Assembly (NCBI GenBank): GCA_021163175.1
Contig: JAGGXG010000033.1
Coordinates: forward strand, 1 to 6,775
Direction: 5' to 3'
Length of the DNA stretch: 6,775 bases
Source: Thermoplasmata archaeon
Lineage (GTDB): Archaea; Thermoplasmatota; E2; UBA202; JdFR-43
Of the stretch, positions 1 through 6,715 are shown in pieces. Made by a program: the position numbers and the translations under genes. Each line of letters opens with the position of its first letter. Position 1 is the stretch's first letter. The notes under the pieces are model-generated. The model had not been told where the DNA came from. It ran no database searches and saw only the letters and a program-made list of their open reading frames with translations.

Positions 1-105
1 CCTTTAATTTTTCCCATGAATGAGAGGATGAGAATAATCGAAAGAATGGCGAGATGGATAGAAGAAAAGAAAATTTTTCTTTCTCTATATATCAAAAAGA
101 ATTAG
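1..105 (+). CDS. Possible 3' end of a gene cut by the left edge (unidentified)
   Basis: An open frame runs in from the left edge and stops at TAG (103-105), giving at most 34 residues. They are charged and partly helical in character (it contains NERMRIIERMARWIEEKK) and end in a short hydrophobic and basic tail. The composition resembles the C-terminal helix of a soluble protein, but no family can be recognised from so little. It would be convergent with the tRNA-Ala and rad50 unit. The same frame stays open for another 24 codons after the TAG, to TAA at 178-180. Given the AT-rich sequence this may be chance. It could equally be non-coding or the tail of a decayed gene. Sequence left of the window would decide. 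Confidence 0.3.
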   Translation, partial: PLIFPMNERMRIIERMARWIEEKKIFLSLYIKKN

Positions 106-291
106 CCATTAAAGGAGGTCCCAATTAAAAGAATAATATTGATTCCACTCCAAATTTATCCTCTACCTCAGAAGCAATAATGCATTCAGCAATTGAAAAA
201 ATTGATGATCCTATAGCATTGAAGCCTAAGAAGGGATTGCAGGCAAAACGAGAGAGATATGCCCCATGCAACACCTATCGGTGATAAAATA
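106..291. other. Unresolved spacer between the left-edge frame and tRNA-Ala
   Basis: No gene can be assigned here. Two short open frames oppose each other. On the plus strand the frame 129-284 is open, with an ATG at 180 giving 34 residues (MHSAIEKIDDPIALKPKK and onward). On the minus strand the frame 274-125 is open from a GTG and gives 49 residues, including NPFLGFNAIGSSIFSIAE. Both look mildly protein-like and neither has a convincing ribosome binding site next to its start. At most one is real, and either could be a relic of a decayed gene. The bases just 3' of the tRNA on the minus strand are AT-rich (ATATTTTATC) and might serve as a weak T-rich terminator. I see no repeat of the tRNA 3' end that would mark an integration site. 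Confidence 0.35.
110..119 (+). promoter_or_regulatory. Isolated Shine-Dalgarno-like motif
   Basis: The bases AAAGGAGGTC match the core ribosome binding consensus well. No ATG, GTG or TTG lies 4 to 12 bases downstream: the nearest are a TTG at 139, which opens only 13 codons, and an ATG at 180. A TATA-like stretch (CTATATATC, about 84-92) lies 20 to 30 bases upstream. The motif may be a relic of a lost gene start, or chance. Confidence 0.2.
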
Positions 292-363
292 TGGACCGGG
301 CGGGATTTGAACCCGCGCCCTCCGCCTTGCGAAGGCGGCGATCTTCCGCTGATCTACCGGCCC
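292..363 (-). tRNA. tRNA-Ala (anticodon CGC)
   Basis: Read on the minus strand, the 72 bases fold as a full cloverleaf. The 7-bp acceptor stem pairs GGGCCGG with CCGGTCC. U8 and A9 follow, then a 4-bp D stem (GATC/GATC), a 5-bp anticodon stem (CCGCC/GGCGG) with loop TTCGCAA, a 5-base variable region and a 5-bp T stem (GCGGG/CCCGC) with loop TTCAAAT. The anticodon CGC reads GCG, alanine. The acceptor stem carries the G3:U70 pair that is the classic identity element for alanyl-tRNA synthetase, and the discriminator base is A. The next base is T, so CCA is not encoded and must be added by the CCA-adding enzyme. The first ten bases overlap the end of rad50 on the same strand. No intron is seen. 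Confidence 0.95.
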
Positions 364-2756
364 TCAAGTCTTATGTGCGAAACCCCCTCACTATCCTCAT
401 ATACTCTTATTATATGTTCCGTCTCTTCCTTTATTTCTTCGATATGAGTTATTAACAGAATCTGTTTAAATTGTTTTCTTAGCTCGTTCAGGGCATTTAG
501 AACATTTTTCCTCCTCTCGTTATCCTGGGAGCCAAATATTTCATCCAGAGCAATGAATTCAAAGTTCGTATCTGCTCTCCTGGCTATTAATTCTGAAATG
601 GCAAGGCGTAAAGCAAGGTTTGCCAGATCCTCTTCGCCTCCAGAAAATCTATTTATTGGGAATTTTTCTCCCCTGTCATATATGAAAATGTTGTAGTCAT
701 CATCTATCTCAACATTGTCATATTTTCCACCAGTGAAAACTGAAAAGAAGTGGGATGCATAGAAGGAAAGAGAGGGAGCAATCTTCGATATCAAATAATT
801 TTTGAATTTCAAAAGCAGGTCTTCAAGCAATGAAAGATTTGCTATTTGCTTCCTTGCCTCTTTTATTTCCTCTCCCTTTTTTCTCTGCTCTTCCATCTCT
901 TTTTTCAGGCTTTCTATTTCTTTCCTTAAATGGAGTAAATCCCTCTCCATCTTTATTTTCTCTCCTCTCAATTTTTCGATTTCATTCCTCATTTCCTTGT
1001 ATTCATTTTCAACACTTTCATACATTTTTCTATCAAAACCAACTTCTTTTATTTCTCTATCAATTTCATGGAGGCTATTTTCAATTGAGATTATTTCACT
1101 GGCAATTCTCTTTAAATCGTCCTCAAGCAATGGAATTCTTTCAATTTCTTTCTGTAATTTTATGGCTTCAAATTTTATTTTTTCCAGTTGCTTCAATCTG
1201 GTTACAAGCATGGTATATTCTTCCTCATCAATCTTTATATCCTTCAATTCTTCCAATCTTTCAATGATTTCTGTTAGCCTGCTCTCTTTTGATGATATAT
1301 CATTCTCATAAAATGATATTTTATCCTTTATCCCTTCCATTCTTGAAAGATTTTTTTCGAGCTTTCTCTTCTCCTCCTCAAATTCCATTTTTCTTTTCCT
1401 CAATTCCTCTATTTCCCTCTTATGCTCTTCTATCATGCTCTTTAAATCATTTATTCTCGTTTCAAATTCAATCTCTTGCTCTGTTAAATCCTTTATCAAT
1501 TTTTCAAAATGGCTTCCCAATTTTCTGCCACACATTGGGCAATTGCTTTCTGGTCCGAGTCTCCTTATCTCATTCATCCTATTTTCGTTCTTTTCCTTTT
1601 CCTTTAAAATCTGCTTCATCTCTACTTCCTTTCCCCTCATCTCTTTCTCAAAATGAAGGATTTTTTCATCCACTTCCATCAATTTTTTCTCCAGCTCGCT
1701 CTTCATCAATTTTGTTTCATTGAATTTCTCAATTTCCTTTATCAAAGCTTCCTTTTCCTCCTTCAATTTTTTGATGTTTTTCTCAATCTCCAACCTTTCC
1801 CTGATTAAATTTTTCTTTTCAAAAAATCTCTCCCTTAATCCATCCAGTTCATCTTTTTTTCTTTTTGCCTCATCATATTCATTTGCAGCTCCTTCGATTT
1901 CAGAGTATCTTTTCCTCTTCAATATAAGCTCATTCAACTCTTTTTCTTTCTCCCTCTTGTTATTTATTTTTTCCCCAAGTCTGCTTTCAAGCATTTTCTT
2001 CTTCATCAAAAGCTCATTGTATTTTTCTGCTTTCTCCCTCTCCTTTTCCCTCCTCACTTCAATTTCATAGAGTTTCTCTCCATAATCATCTATCTTTTCT
2101 CCCAGACTCTTCAAAGAAGTAAGCAACTCTTTCTCAATAGTCTCCTTTGTTTCTATCTCTTCATTTATTTCATCTATATTTTTAAGCAGTTTTTGAGCAT
2201 GCTCAACAAAATAATTCTTCTCTCTTTTATCCTCTCTCACCTTTTTTATTGCTTTTTCTATCGCATCTATTTTCAGCATTTTAAGCATGTTCTTCTTTCT
2301 TTCTCCTGGCGTTTTATCCGAAAGGGCATTCAATTCCTTTTGCTTGGCAACAATGGAAGTATAAAAGGAGTCATAATCCATGCCCATCGCCTTTTCAAGA
2401 AATTTTGTCGCCCCCGTCGCCGTCGTCGCCGCCACGCGCCCATTTATTTTGACTTGCGCATCAGGACTGAAATTTTTTCCCATTATTCTGATGACTTCAT
2501 ATTCATTTCCTTTCATCTCAAACCTTAAACGAACCCAGCAGTCGTCGTGTGGCAATGCCCCCTGCCTCTTTATTTGCTCTTTGGCACGGGGTGTGCGAGT
2601 TGCTTTGTTTCCATATAAAGCCCAGCCTATGGCTTCTATCAGCGTAGTTTTTCCTGCCCCATTACTCCCTATTATTCCTATTATCCCCTCTGGAAATTGA
2701 AGGCTTGCATTTTTGAACTTCCTGAAGTTGTGTAATTCGAGACTAATCAGATGCAT
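354..2756 (-). CDS. rad50: DNA double-strand break repair ATPase Rad50
   Basis: This SMC-like ATPase partners Mre11; ATP-driven dimerisation controls Mre11 nuclease access to DNA ends. The 800 residues show the full architecture: Walker A GSNGAGKT (30-37), a Q-loop-type motif AKQKEL (Gln139), a long Lys/Glu/Ile-rich coiled coil (about 170-400), a zinc hook CPMC (406-409), the returning coiled coil (about 412-665), the signature FSGGE (704-708), Walker B LDE (Asp738, Glu739) and the H-loop ITH (His771). The hook lies near the midpoint, as expected for an antiparallel coiled coil. At 800 residues it is somewhat shorter than the roughly 880-residue Pyrococcus protein, probably through shorter coils. 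The start MHLISLELHNFRKF is the canonical N-terminal strand. It overlaps mre11 by 14 bases and has its own Shine-Dalgarno, implying coupled translation. Oddities are a GC-rich tract encoding residues 106-117, and a TAG stop inside the downstream tRNA-Ala gene, so the last two codons are also tRNA acceptor-stem sequence. Confidence 0.97.
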   Translation of the reverse strand: MHLISLELHNFRKFKNASLQFPEGIIGIIGSNGAGKTTLIEAIGWALYGNKATRTPRAKEQIKRQGALPHDDCWVRLRFEMKGNEYEVIRIMGKNFSPDAQVKINGRVAATTATGATKFLEKAMGMDYDSFYTSIVAKQKELNALSDKTPGERKKNMLKMLKIDAIEKAIKKVREDKREKNYFVEHAQKLLKNIDEINEEIETKETIEKELLTSLKSLGEKIDDYGEKLYEIEVRREKEREKAEKYNELLMKKKMLESRLGEKINNKREKEKELNELILKRKRYSEIEGAANEYDEAKRKKDELDGLRERFFEKKNLIRERLEIEKNIKKLKEEKEALIKEIEKFNETKLMKSELEKKLMEVDEKILHFEKEMRGKEVEMKQILKEKEKNENRMNEIRRLGPESNCPMCGRKLGSHFEKLIKDLTEQEIEFETRINDLKSMIEEHKREIEELRKRKMEFEEEKRKLEKNLSRMEGIKDKISFYENDISSKESRLTEIIERLEELKDIKIDEEEYTMLVTRLKQLEKIKFEAIKLQKEIERIPLLEDDLKRIASEIISIENSLHEIDREIKEVGFDRKMYESVENEYKEMRNEIEKLRGEKIKMERDLLHLRKEIESLKKEMEEQRKKGEEIKEARKQIANLSLLEDLLLKFKNYLISKIAPSLSFYASHFFSVFTGGKYDNVEIDDDYNIFIYDRGEKFPINRFSGGEEDLANLALRLAISELIARRADTNFEFIALDEIFGSQDNERRKNVLNALNELRKQFKQILLITHIEEIKEETEHIIRVYEDSEGVSHIRLEGR
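2407..2441. repeat. GC-rich imperfect triplet tract inside rad50
   Basis: Thirty of 35 bases are G or C, in an otherwise AT-rich gene. On the plus strand it reads as near-repeats of GTC and GCC. On the coding (minus) strand it reads as GCG, ACG and GTG codons for the Ala/Thr-rich stretch VAATTATGA (residues 108-116), which lies between two N-terminal ATPase-lobe elements. The reading frame is kept. It is probably a local expansion of NCG triplets. Confidence 0.6.
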
Positions 2757-3846
2757 CTACCGCCTCCGATAAATATTTTAAAGCAAGCTTCTCGATCTCT
2801 TCTTTATCCTTTAACGGAATTTTTGATATGTAATTTTTCCATTCTTCTTCCAAGCTCCCGATCCTGCTTTTTGCAGCCATTTCATATTTTATTTCCTGTA
2901 AATCATATCTTATTTCCGCATACAAAGCTTTTGATGACACCTTCTTTATCCTGTTCCAGTCCATGCTGCGATGTTTCTTTATGCTCAAATTTTTCAAAAA
3001 TATTCTTATTATTTTTCCATCCACATCCTCGAACTTTTTCACTATCTCTTCCGTGATTTCATCGGCTTCCATGTCCCTGCAATCTATAGAGCCAAAATCG
3101 ATCATCTCCCTTGTTTTAAGCTTGATGAATTCCATTTTCAGGCTTGGCAACTCAACCTCATAAAATCCTTTCTCACCGCCAGCTTCTTTAAATGAAAAGT
3201 ATTCAGTTGAACCGCTATAAAAGGCATTCTGGGTTACCTTCGTAGCCTTATGATAATGTCCGAGAGCTATGTAATCGAAATAAGGCGAGAGGTAGCCAGA
3301 CGATATTATCTGCTCATTGAAATCTCCTCTGCTGAATTCTTTTATTCCAATTATTCCAACATGCATCGTCAATATGTTGGTATATCCTTCCTCAACTTTC
3401 GCCTCTTTTATGTTTCGTATCAGCTCATCTTTTGAAAAATTATGCGGGATGGCATGAATCATTGCATCTCCTATTTCTATTCTTTCGTATTTTCCTTTAT
3501 ATACCACATAAACATTTTTCAGGTGTTCGAAAAAGCTCAATGGACTGCCAGTCTCTCTCAACTTTGGCGTTTCATGATTTCCAGAAATTATGATAATTGG
3601 AATGCCCTCCTCGCTCAATCTCAAAAGCTGTTCCACAACAAACTTTATTGCCCTGTTTGTGGGACGCACTGTATCGAACAAATCACCAGCATGAACTATG
3701 AAATCTGGCCTATTTTCTATAGCATAATCAATGAATTGTTTAAATGCATTGTAAACATCCACCTCTCTCTGATTCAGACCATTTTCATCCAATTTGTGAT
3801 ATGCAGAATATCCGAGATGAGTATCTGCAACATGAAGGAAACGCAT
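2743..3846 (-). CDS. mre11: DNA double-strand break repair nuclease Mre11
   Basis: This calcineurin-like phosphoesterase is the manganese-dependent nuclease of the Mre11-Rad50 complex, which processes DNA ends for homologous recombination. With the chosen start it has 367 residues. All metal-site motifs are present: DTH (Asp8, His10), GDLFD (Asp55), GNHE (Asn90, His91), MHVG (His162) and GHYH (His197, His199). The nuclease domain covers about 1-220 and is followed by a capping domain. The helical C-terminus (about 330-367, EEEWKNYISKI) is where archaeal Mre11 binds the base of the Rad50 coiled coil. The frame is open for 26 more codons upstream to an ATG at 3924. I start at ATG 3846 because MRFLHVADTHLG is the canonical N-terminus and because a TATA-like box about 24 bases upstream would put the transcript start at or near this ATG. 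The extra residues are hydrophobic and overlap promoter sequence. The HerA and NurA genes often found with this pair are not in the window. Confidence 0.96.
   Translation of the reverse strand: MRFLHVADTHLGYSAYHKLDENGLNQREVDVYNAFKQFIDYAIENRPDFIVHAGDLFDTVRPTNRAIKFVVEQLLRLSEEGIPIIIISGNHETPKLRETGSPLSFFEHLKNVYVVYKGKYERIEIGDAMIHAIPHNFSKDELIRNIKEAKVEEGYTNILTMHVGIIGIKEFSRGDFNEQIISSGYLSPYFDYIALGHYHKATKVTQNAFYSGSTEYFSFKEAGGEKGFYEVELPSLKMEFIKLKTREMIDFGSIDCRDMEADEITEEIVKKFEDVDGKIIRIFLKNLSIKKHRSMDWNRIKKVSSKALYAEIRYDLQEIKYEMAAKSRIGSLEEEWKNYISKIPLKDKEEIEKLALKYLSEAVDASD
2763..2767 (-). promoter_or_regulatory. Shine-Dalgarno site for rad50
   Basis: On the minus strand GGAGG is followed by six bases and then the rad50 ATG. 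It sits inside the last codons of mre11. It supports the rad50 start and coupled translation of the two genes. None of the promoter-proximal protein genes in the window has such a site. Confidence 0.75.
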
Positions 3847-3865
3847 GTTATGATATTGAAATGAG

Positions 3866-3873
3866 ATATAAAA
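3866..3873 (-). promoter_or_regulatory. TATA-like promoter of mre11-rad50
   Basis: On the minus strand TTTTATAT is centred about 24 bases before the mre11 ATG, the usual archaeal distance from TATA box to transcription start. Transcription would therefore begin at or within a few bases of the start codon, giving a leaderless mRNA. This agrees with the absence of a Shine-Dalgarno there. Prediction from position and sequence only. Confidence 0.6.
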
Positions 3874-3909
3874 TATTTGCAGAGCCAAGTTAAACAAATT
3901 TTTAAAAAA

Positions 3910-3917
3910 ATATAAAA
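3910..3917 (+). promoter_or_regulatory. TATA-like promoter of the membrane transporter gene
   Basis: ATATAAAA is centred about 27 bases before the ATG at 3941 and is preceded by an A-rich run that could act as a BRE. No Shine-Dalgarno lies in front of the ATG (AGCATTTCACACCAAT), so a leaderless or very short-leader transcript is likely. It is the reverse complement of the octamer proposed for mre11, in a 94-base divergent region. Confidence 0.6.
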
Positions 3918-3940
3918 TAGGCAAAGCATTTCACACCAAT

Positions 3941-5398
3941 ATGGAAGAAATAAGATTCCCTGAGCCTGACCAAGTTTTAAAGGAAAAACCATCGTTAAAA
4001 AAATATCTCCGCTACTTCCTTTTCTTTGGGCCAGGCGCCATTATAGCATCTGTTACAATAGGACAGGGACAGCTCATTTTGGGCCCACAGATAGGGGCAT
4101 GGGCTCAGGATAGGTTGCTCTGGATAATAACGCTGAGCTTTGGCTCATATTTCATTGCTTATGTTGCCATACGCTTCACACTCATTTCAGGCATTAACCT
4201 CGTTGACTTATTTGCATTGAAATTAAAAGGAGCGCTGAACTGGTTTTTCATAGCTTTGATTATAATTTTCATTCCAATGTTTGCAGCCACCATTATAACA
4301 ACGCTTGGCATCTCGTTACAATGGATTTTTGGATTTGATAGTTCTCTTGTCGTGGTATGGGGAACATATTTTGGAATACTTGCTGTGATGTTCGTCATTT
4401 TATGGCGTTATAAGATAATTGAATACACGCAAGCATTTTTTGTTGTTGTGCTGGCTGCTGGCGCCGTTGCGTCGATGGTTTCGTCTGTTATGGCAGGTCA
4501 ACTAAATATTTTGAAAGCCATCCCTCATTTTTTCACGATTGGAGATATACCGAGTTATCCAAGCTGGGTTCCAGAAAGTATATCAGGCAAACCAATCTTT
4601 CTCACCATACTTGGTTATCTCGGAACTTTAACTGTTACGATAATAACTGTTGTTGGCTACTCTGGGTGGATAAAGGTAAAGAAGTGGGGCATATTTAAAA
4701 AGAGGGGCGATGCCAACAAACTATCTGAAAAACTTTTTGAAAGATTTAAGGAGAAGGGAAGAATTGATTATCTGCCGGAAGATAAAAAGGAGATAAGAAA
4801 AGCAAAATTACTTGTCACTCCCGCCCTCGTTGACCTGATGCTCGCTTACATTATTGTAGCTATCGTTTCAGCTGCCTACATGCTTGGCGGCTACGCCTGG
4901 CTTGGTAGAGCGCATCTCATACCAACTGATGCGAACCCCCTGGAGGCGCAGGCGGAGATATTCAGAAATATTGCGAAAAGCATGTCAAACTGGCTTGTGC
5001 CATTATTTAAAATTAGTCTATTCTTTGCTTTATTTGGAACAATATATGCTGGTTTTGAAGCTGCATCACGTATGCTATATGAAACAATGAAGGGCGTGGT
5101 GCCAAAGATAAGAAAAATTGAGTATAAACAGTTCGCATTTTATGTATTCGCCTATCTATTCCTGATCGGAATACCTCTTGCAGTTGCAATATTCACAAGG
5201 ATTTTATCCCTCCTTACAATTCTTGGTCTTACATTGCTGGTTATAGGAGTTATAGGCGTTATAATATATGGAGCGGGAGCCCTCTATTACACCCAGAAAG
5301 TTCTTCCAGAACCATATAGACTTGGAAAAGCAGGGATGGCGATTGCAATACTCTCGTTGATATTCATGGCAATTCCATTCATATTCATCTTCAGATAG
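3941..5398 (+). CDS. Nramp-like (APC superfamily) integral membrane transporter, substrate unknown
   Basis: The 485 residues form a polytopic membrane protein with about eleven predicted hydrophobic segments, near 27-50, 60-82, 100-125, 138-155, 164-186, 216-243, 291-316, 350-378, 396-418, 420-450 and 463-484. The N-terminus is a short charged cytoplasm-like tail (MEEIRFPEPDQVLKEKP). The first membrane helix carries the Nramp-like FGPG (29-32) and, after an Nramp-type spacing, an Ile-Gly-Ala resembling the Nramp helix 1 end. This places it with Nramp-related proteins. The canonical DPGN metal site is GQGQ (41-44), and the sixth segment (VTIITVVGYSGW) has no MPH motif, so manganese or iron transport should not be assumed. 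A basic and acidic loop of about 45 residues (244-290) follows segment six. It stands alone, with its own promoter, and its 3' end overlaps the RNase J gene by 8 bases. The start is the only ATG that fits the promoter spacing. The membrane-protein call is secure and the subfamily is tentative. Confidence 0.85.
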   Translation: MEEIRFPEPDQVLKEKPSLKKYLRYFLFFGPGAIIASVTIGQGQLILGPQIGAWAQDRLLWIITLSFGSYFIAYVAIRFTLISGINLVDLFALKLKGALNWFFIALIIIFIPMFAATIITTLGISLQWIFGFDSSLVVVWGTYFGILAVMFVILWRYKIIEYTQAFFVVVLAAGAVASMVSSVMAGQLNILKAIPHFFTIGDIPSYPSWVPESISGKPIFLTILGYLGTLTVTIITVVGYSGWIKVKKWGIFKKRGDANKLSEKLFERFKEKGRIDYLPEDKKEIRKAKLLVTPALVDLMLAYIIVAIVSAAYMLGGYAWLGRAHLIPTDANPLEAQAEIFRNIAKSMSNWLVPLFKISLFFALFGTIYAGFEAASRMLYETMKGVVPKIRKIEYKQFAFYVFAYLFLIGIPLAVAIFTRILSLLTILGLTLLVIGVIGVIIYGAGALYYTQKVLPEPYRLGKAGMAIAILSLIFMAIPFIFIFR

Positions 5399-6686
5399 AT
5401 ATGCTCTGTCCATTCTGTATTATGTGCACATTTTTACCAAGCTCATAGCCCATCTCTCCCGCCAGCGCCGCCAGAGATGCAGTTTTATCTATGCTTCCAT
5501 GAGCCGGCAATATGTGGCGGGGCTCCGTTATTTTAATTAAATCCCTCAAATCTTCGCGGGCAGCATGTCCAGAAACATGTATGTCCTTGAATATTCTCGC
5601 TTTCTTTCTGTGCAACTTTTGTTCCAGTATCTGGCGATTTGCCCTTATTGTTGGTGTTGGAATAACATTGCACGAGAATATGACGAAATCGTGGGGCGAG
5701 ATTTTCAAAGGCAGTTTATCGTCGGCAAGCTGGGTTAAAACAGCATTCTTTTCTCCCATGCCTCCTGTTACAATAAAAACATATTCATCCTTCTTCTTGT
5801 TCAATTCCTCCAGCTTCCTGCTATTTTTCTTTGGAATCTTCATTTTCTCTGCTTCAGAAAAATCAACTATTTTAAGTTTTTCTGCCGATTCTATATAATC
5901 ATACATGGATCGACCAATAAAAACAGCTTTTCTTCCAAGCGTCTTAACTATACTAAGTATGCTTTTCTGACGCGCAATATGAGATGAAAAGGTTGTTATG
6001 AAGATTCCGTGCTCGCTCGTTTCCATTCCAAGCATTATATCACGTAGCATTTCTTTGGCAATCACCTCAGAAAATGTTTTCTTCTCTTCATTTGCATTGG
6101 TCGAATCAGCTATAAGAAGCAATACATCATCGAGTTCCTTCAATTTTTTTATGTTTGTTTTTCTTCCTACAATGGGATGACTATCGTTTTTGTAATCCAA
6201 ACCGTATAAAATGCTCCCGTATTTTGTTTTAACATTTATTATCGCCGCCTGCGGCACCGAATGCGTCACATTTATGAACTCGATGCCAATATTTCTGGAA
6301 ATTTTGTAACTTGAATTTATATTTACCCTGATCAATTTCTTAACTTTTGCATTCTTTTCTATTATCTCTGCTGTGTAAGGGGTTGTTATCACTGGAGCGT
6401 TGTAACGTGAGTAAAGCCATTTTATAGCCCCTATATGGTCAAGATGGGCATGTGAAACAACGATTCCTTTAACCTTTTTCTTTAAATGAGCTATTGCTCC
6501 ATCATCTGGAATCGCATCCTCTGCCAGTAAATTTTCATAACTCATCTCTATACCTTTCTCCTGCAATGCAACAAATCTATCCATATATAGCCCCATATCA
6601 AGAATTATTGCTTCCTCATCCACTTCAATGCATGTCATGTTTCTTCCGACTTCTTCATAGCCTCCTATGCCATATATACGGATCAT
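5391..6686 (-). CDS. rnj: Archaeal ribonuclease J (metallo-beta-lactamase / beta-CASP)
   Basis: RNase J is a zinc-dependent cytoplasmic RNase; archaeal members act mainly as 5'-to-3' exonucleases in RNA decay and maturation. With the chosen start it has 431 residues, the size of archaeal enzymes, which lack the C-terminal domain of bacterial RNase J (about 550). Visible motifs are the N-terminal GIGGYEEVGRN, the zinc signature HAHLDH (79-84), THS (His142), GLDYK (Asp164), beta-CASP motif A ADST (Asp194), motif B FSSH (His236), motif C VSGH (His374) and LPAHG (His396). All ligands are intact, so it should be active. The frame extends to a TTG at 6707 with another ATG at 6698. I chose ATG 6686 because MIRIYGIGG matches the usual family start, with 6698 the main alternative. 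There is no Shine-Dalgarno. The TGA stop overlaps the end of the convergent transporter gene by 8 bases. A tRNA lies divergently upstream. Confidence 0.94.
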   Translation of the reverse strand: MIRIYGIGGYEEVGRNMTCIEVDEEAIILDMGLYMDRFVALQEKGIEMSYENLLAEDAIPDDGAIAHLKKKVKGIVVSHAHLDHIGAIKWLYSRYNAPVITTPYTAEIIEKNAKVKKLIRVNINSSYKISRNIGIEFINVTHSVPQAAIINVKTKYGSILYGLDYKNDSHPIVGRKTNIKKLKELDDVLLLIADSTNANEEKKTFSEVIAKEMLRDIMLGMETSEHGIFITTFSSHIARQKSILSIVKTLGRKAVFIGRSMYDYIESAEKLKIVDFSEAEKMKIPKKNSRKLEELNKKKDEYVFIVTGGMGEKNAVLTQLADDKLPLKISPHDFVIFSCNVIPTPTIRANRQILEQKLHRKKARIFKDIHVSGHAAREDLRDLIKITEPRHILPAHGSIDKTASLAALAGEMGYELGKNVHIIQNGQSISI

Positions 6687-6715
6687 AAAAGGAAACATGC
6701 CATGCAAGAAATAAT

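Noticed and set aside
103..177. Read-through of the TAG at 103-105 (for example pyrrolysine or suppression)
   Set aside because: TAG ends rad50, mre11 and the transporter in this window, so it is an ordinary stop. The 24 open codons after it are within chance.
292..363. tRNA-Ala as an integration (att) site of a mobile element
   Set aside because: No copy of the tRNA 3' end appears elsewhere in the window, and no integrase gene is present.
802..1723. Several long Ser/Phe/Leu-rich open frames on the plus strand opposite rad50
   Set aside because: They are antisense to Lys/Glu-rich coiled-coil codons, which give stop-poor Ser, Phe and Leu frames. They have no promoter, ribosome site or recognisable domain, and the rad50 frame is unquestionable.
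3847..3924. A 26-residue N-terminal extension of Mre11 from ATG 3924
   Set aside because: The family begins at MRFLHVADTH. The extension is encoded by AT-rich promoter sequence and would need transcription from beyond the TATA-like box at 3866-3873.
4884..5090. Short open frame in another frame within the transporter gene
   Set aside because: It contains a low-complexity Arg run and has no start signals. The transporter frame is continuous and has clear membrane-segment periodicity.
5512..5898. Open frame on the plus strand opposite RNase J
   Set aside because: It is a Ser/Phe-rich shadow of the RNase J coding strand with no supporting signals; all RNase J catalytic motifs lie in the minus-strand frame.
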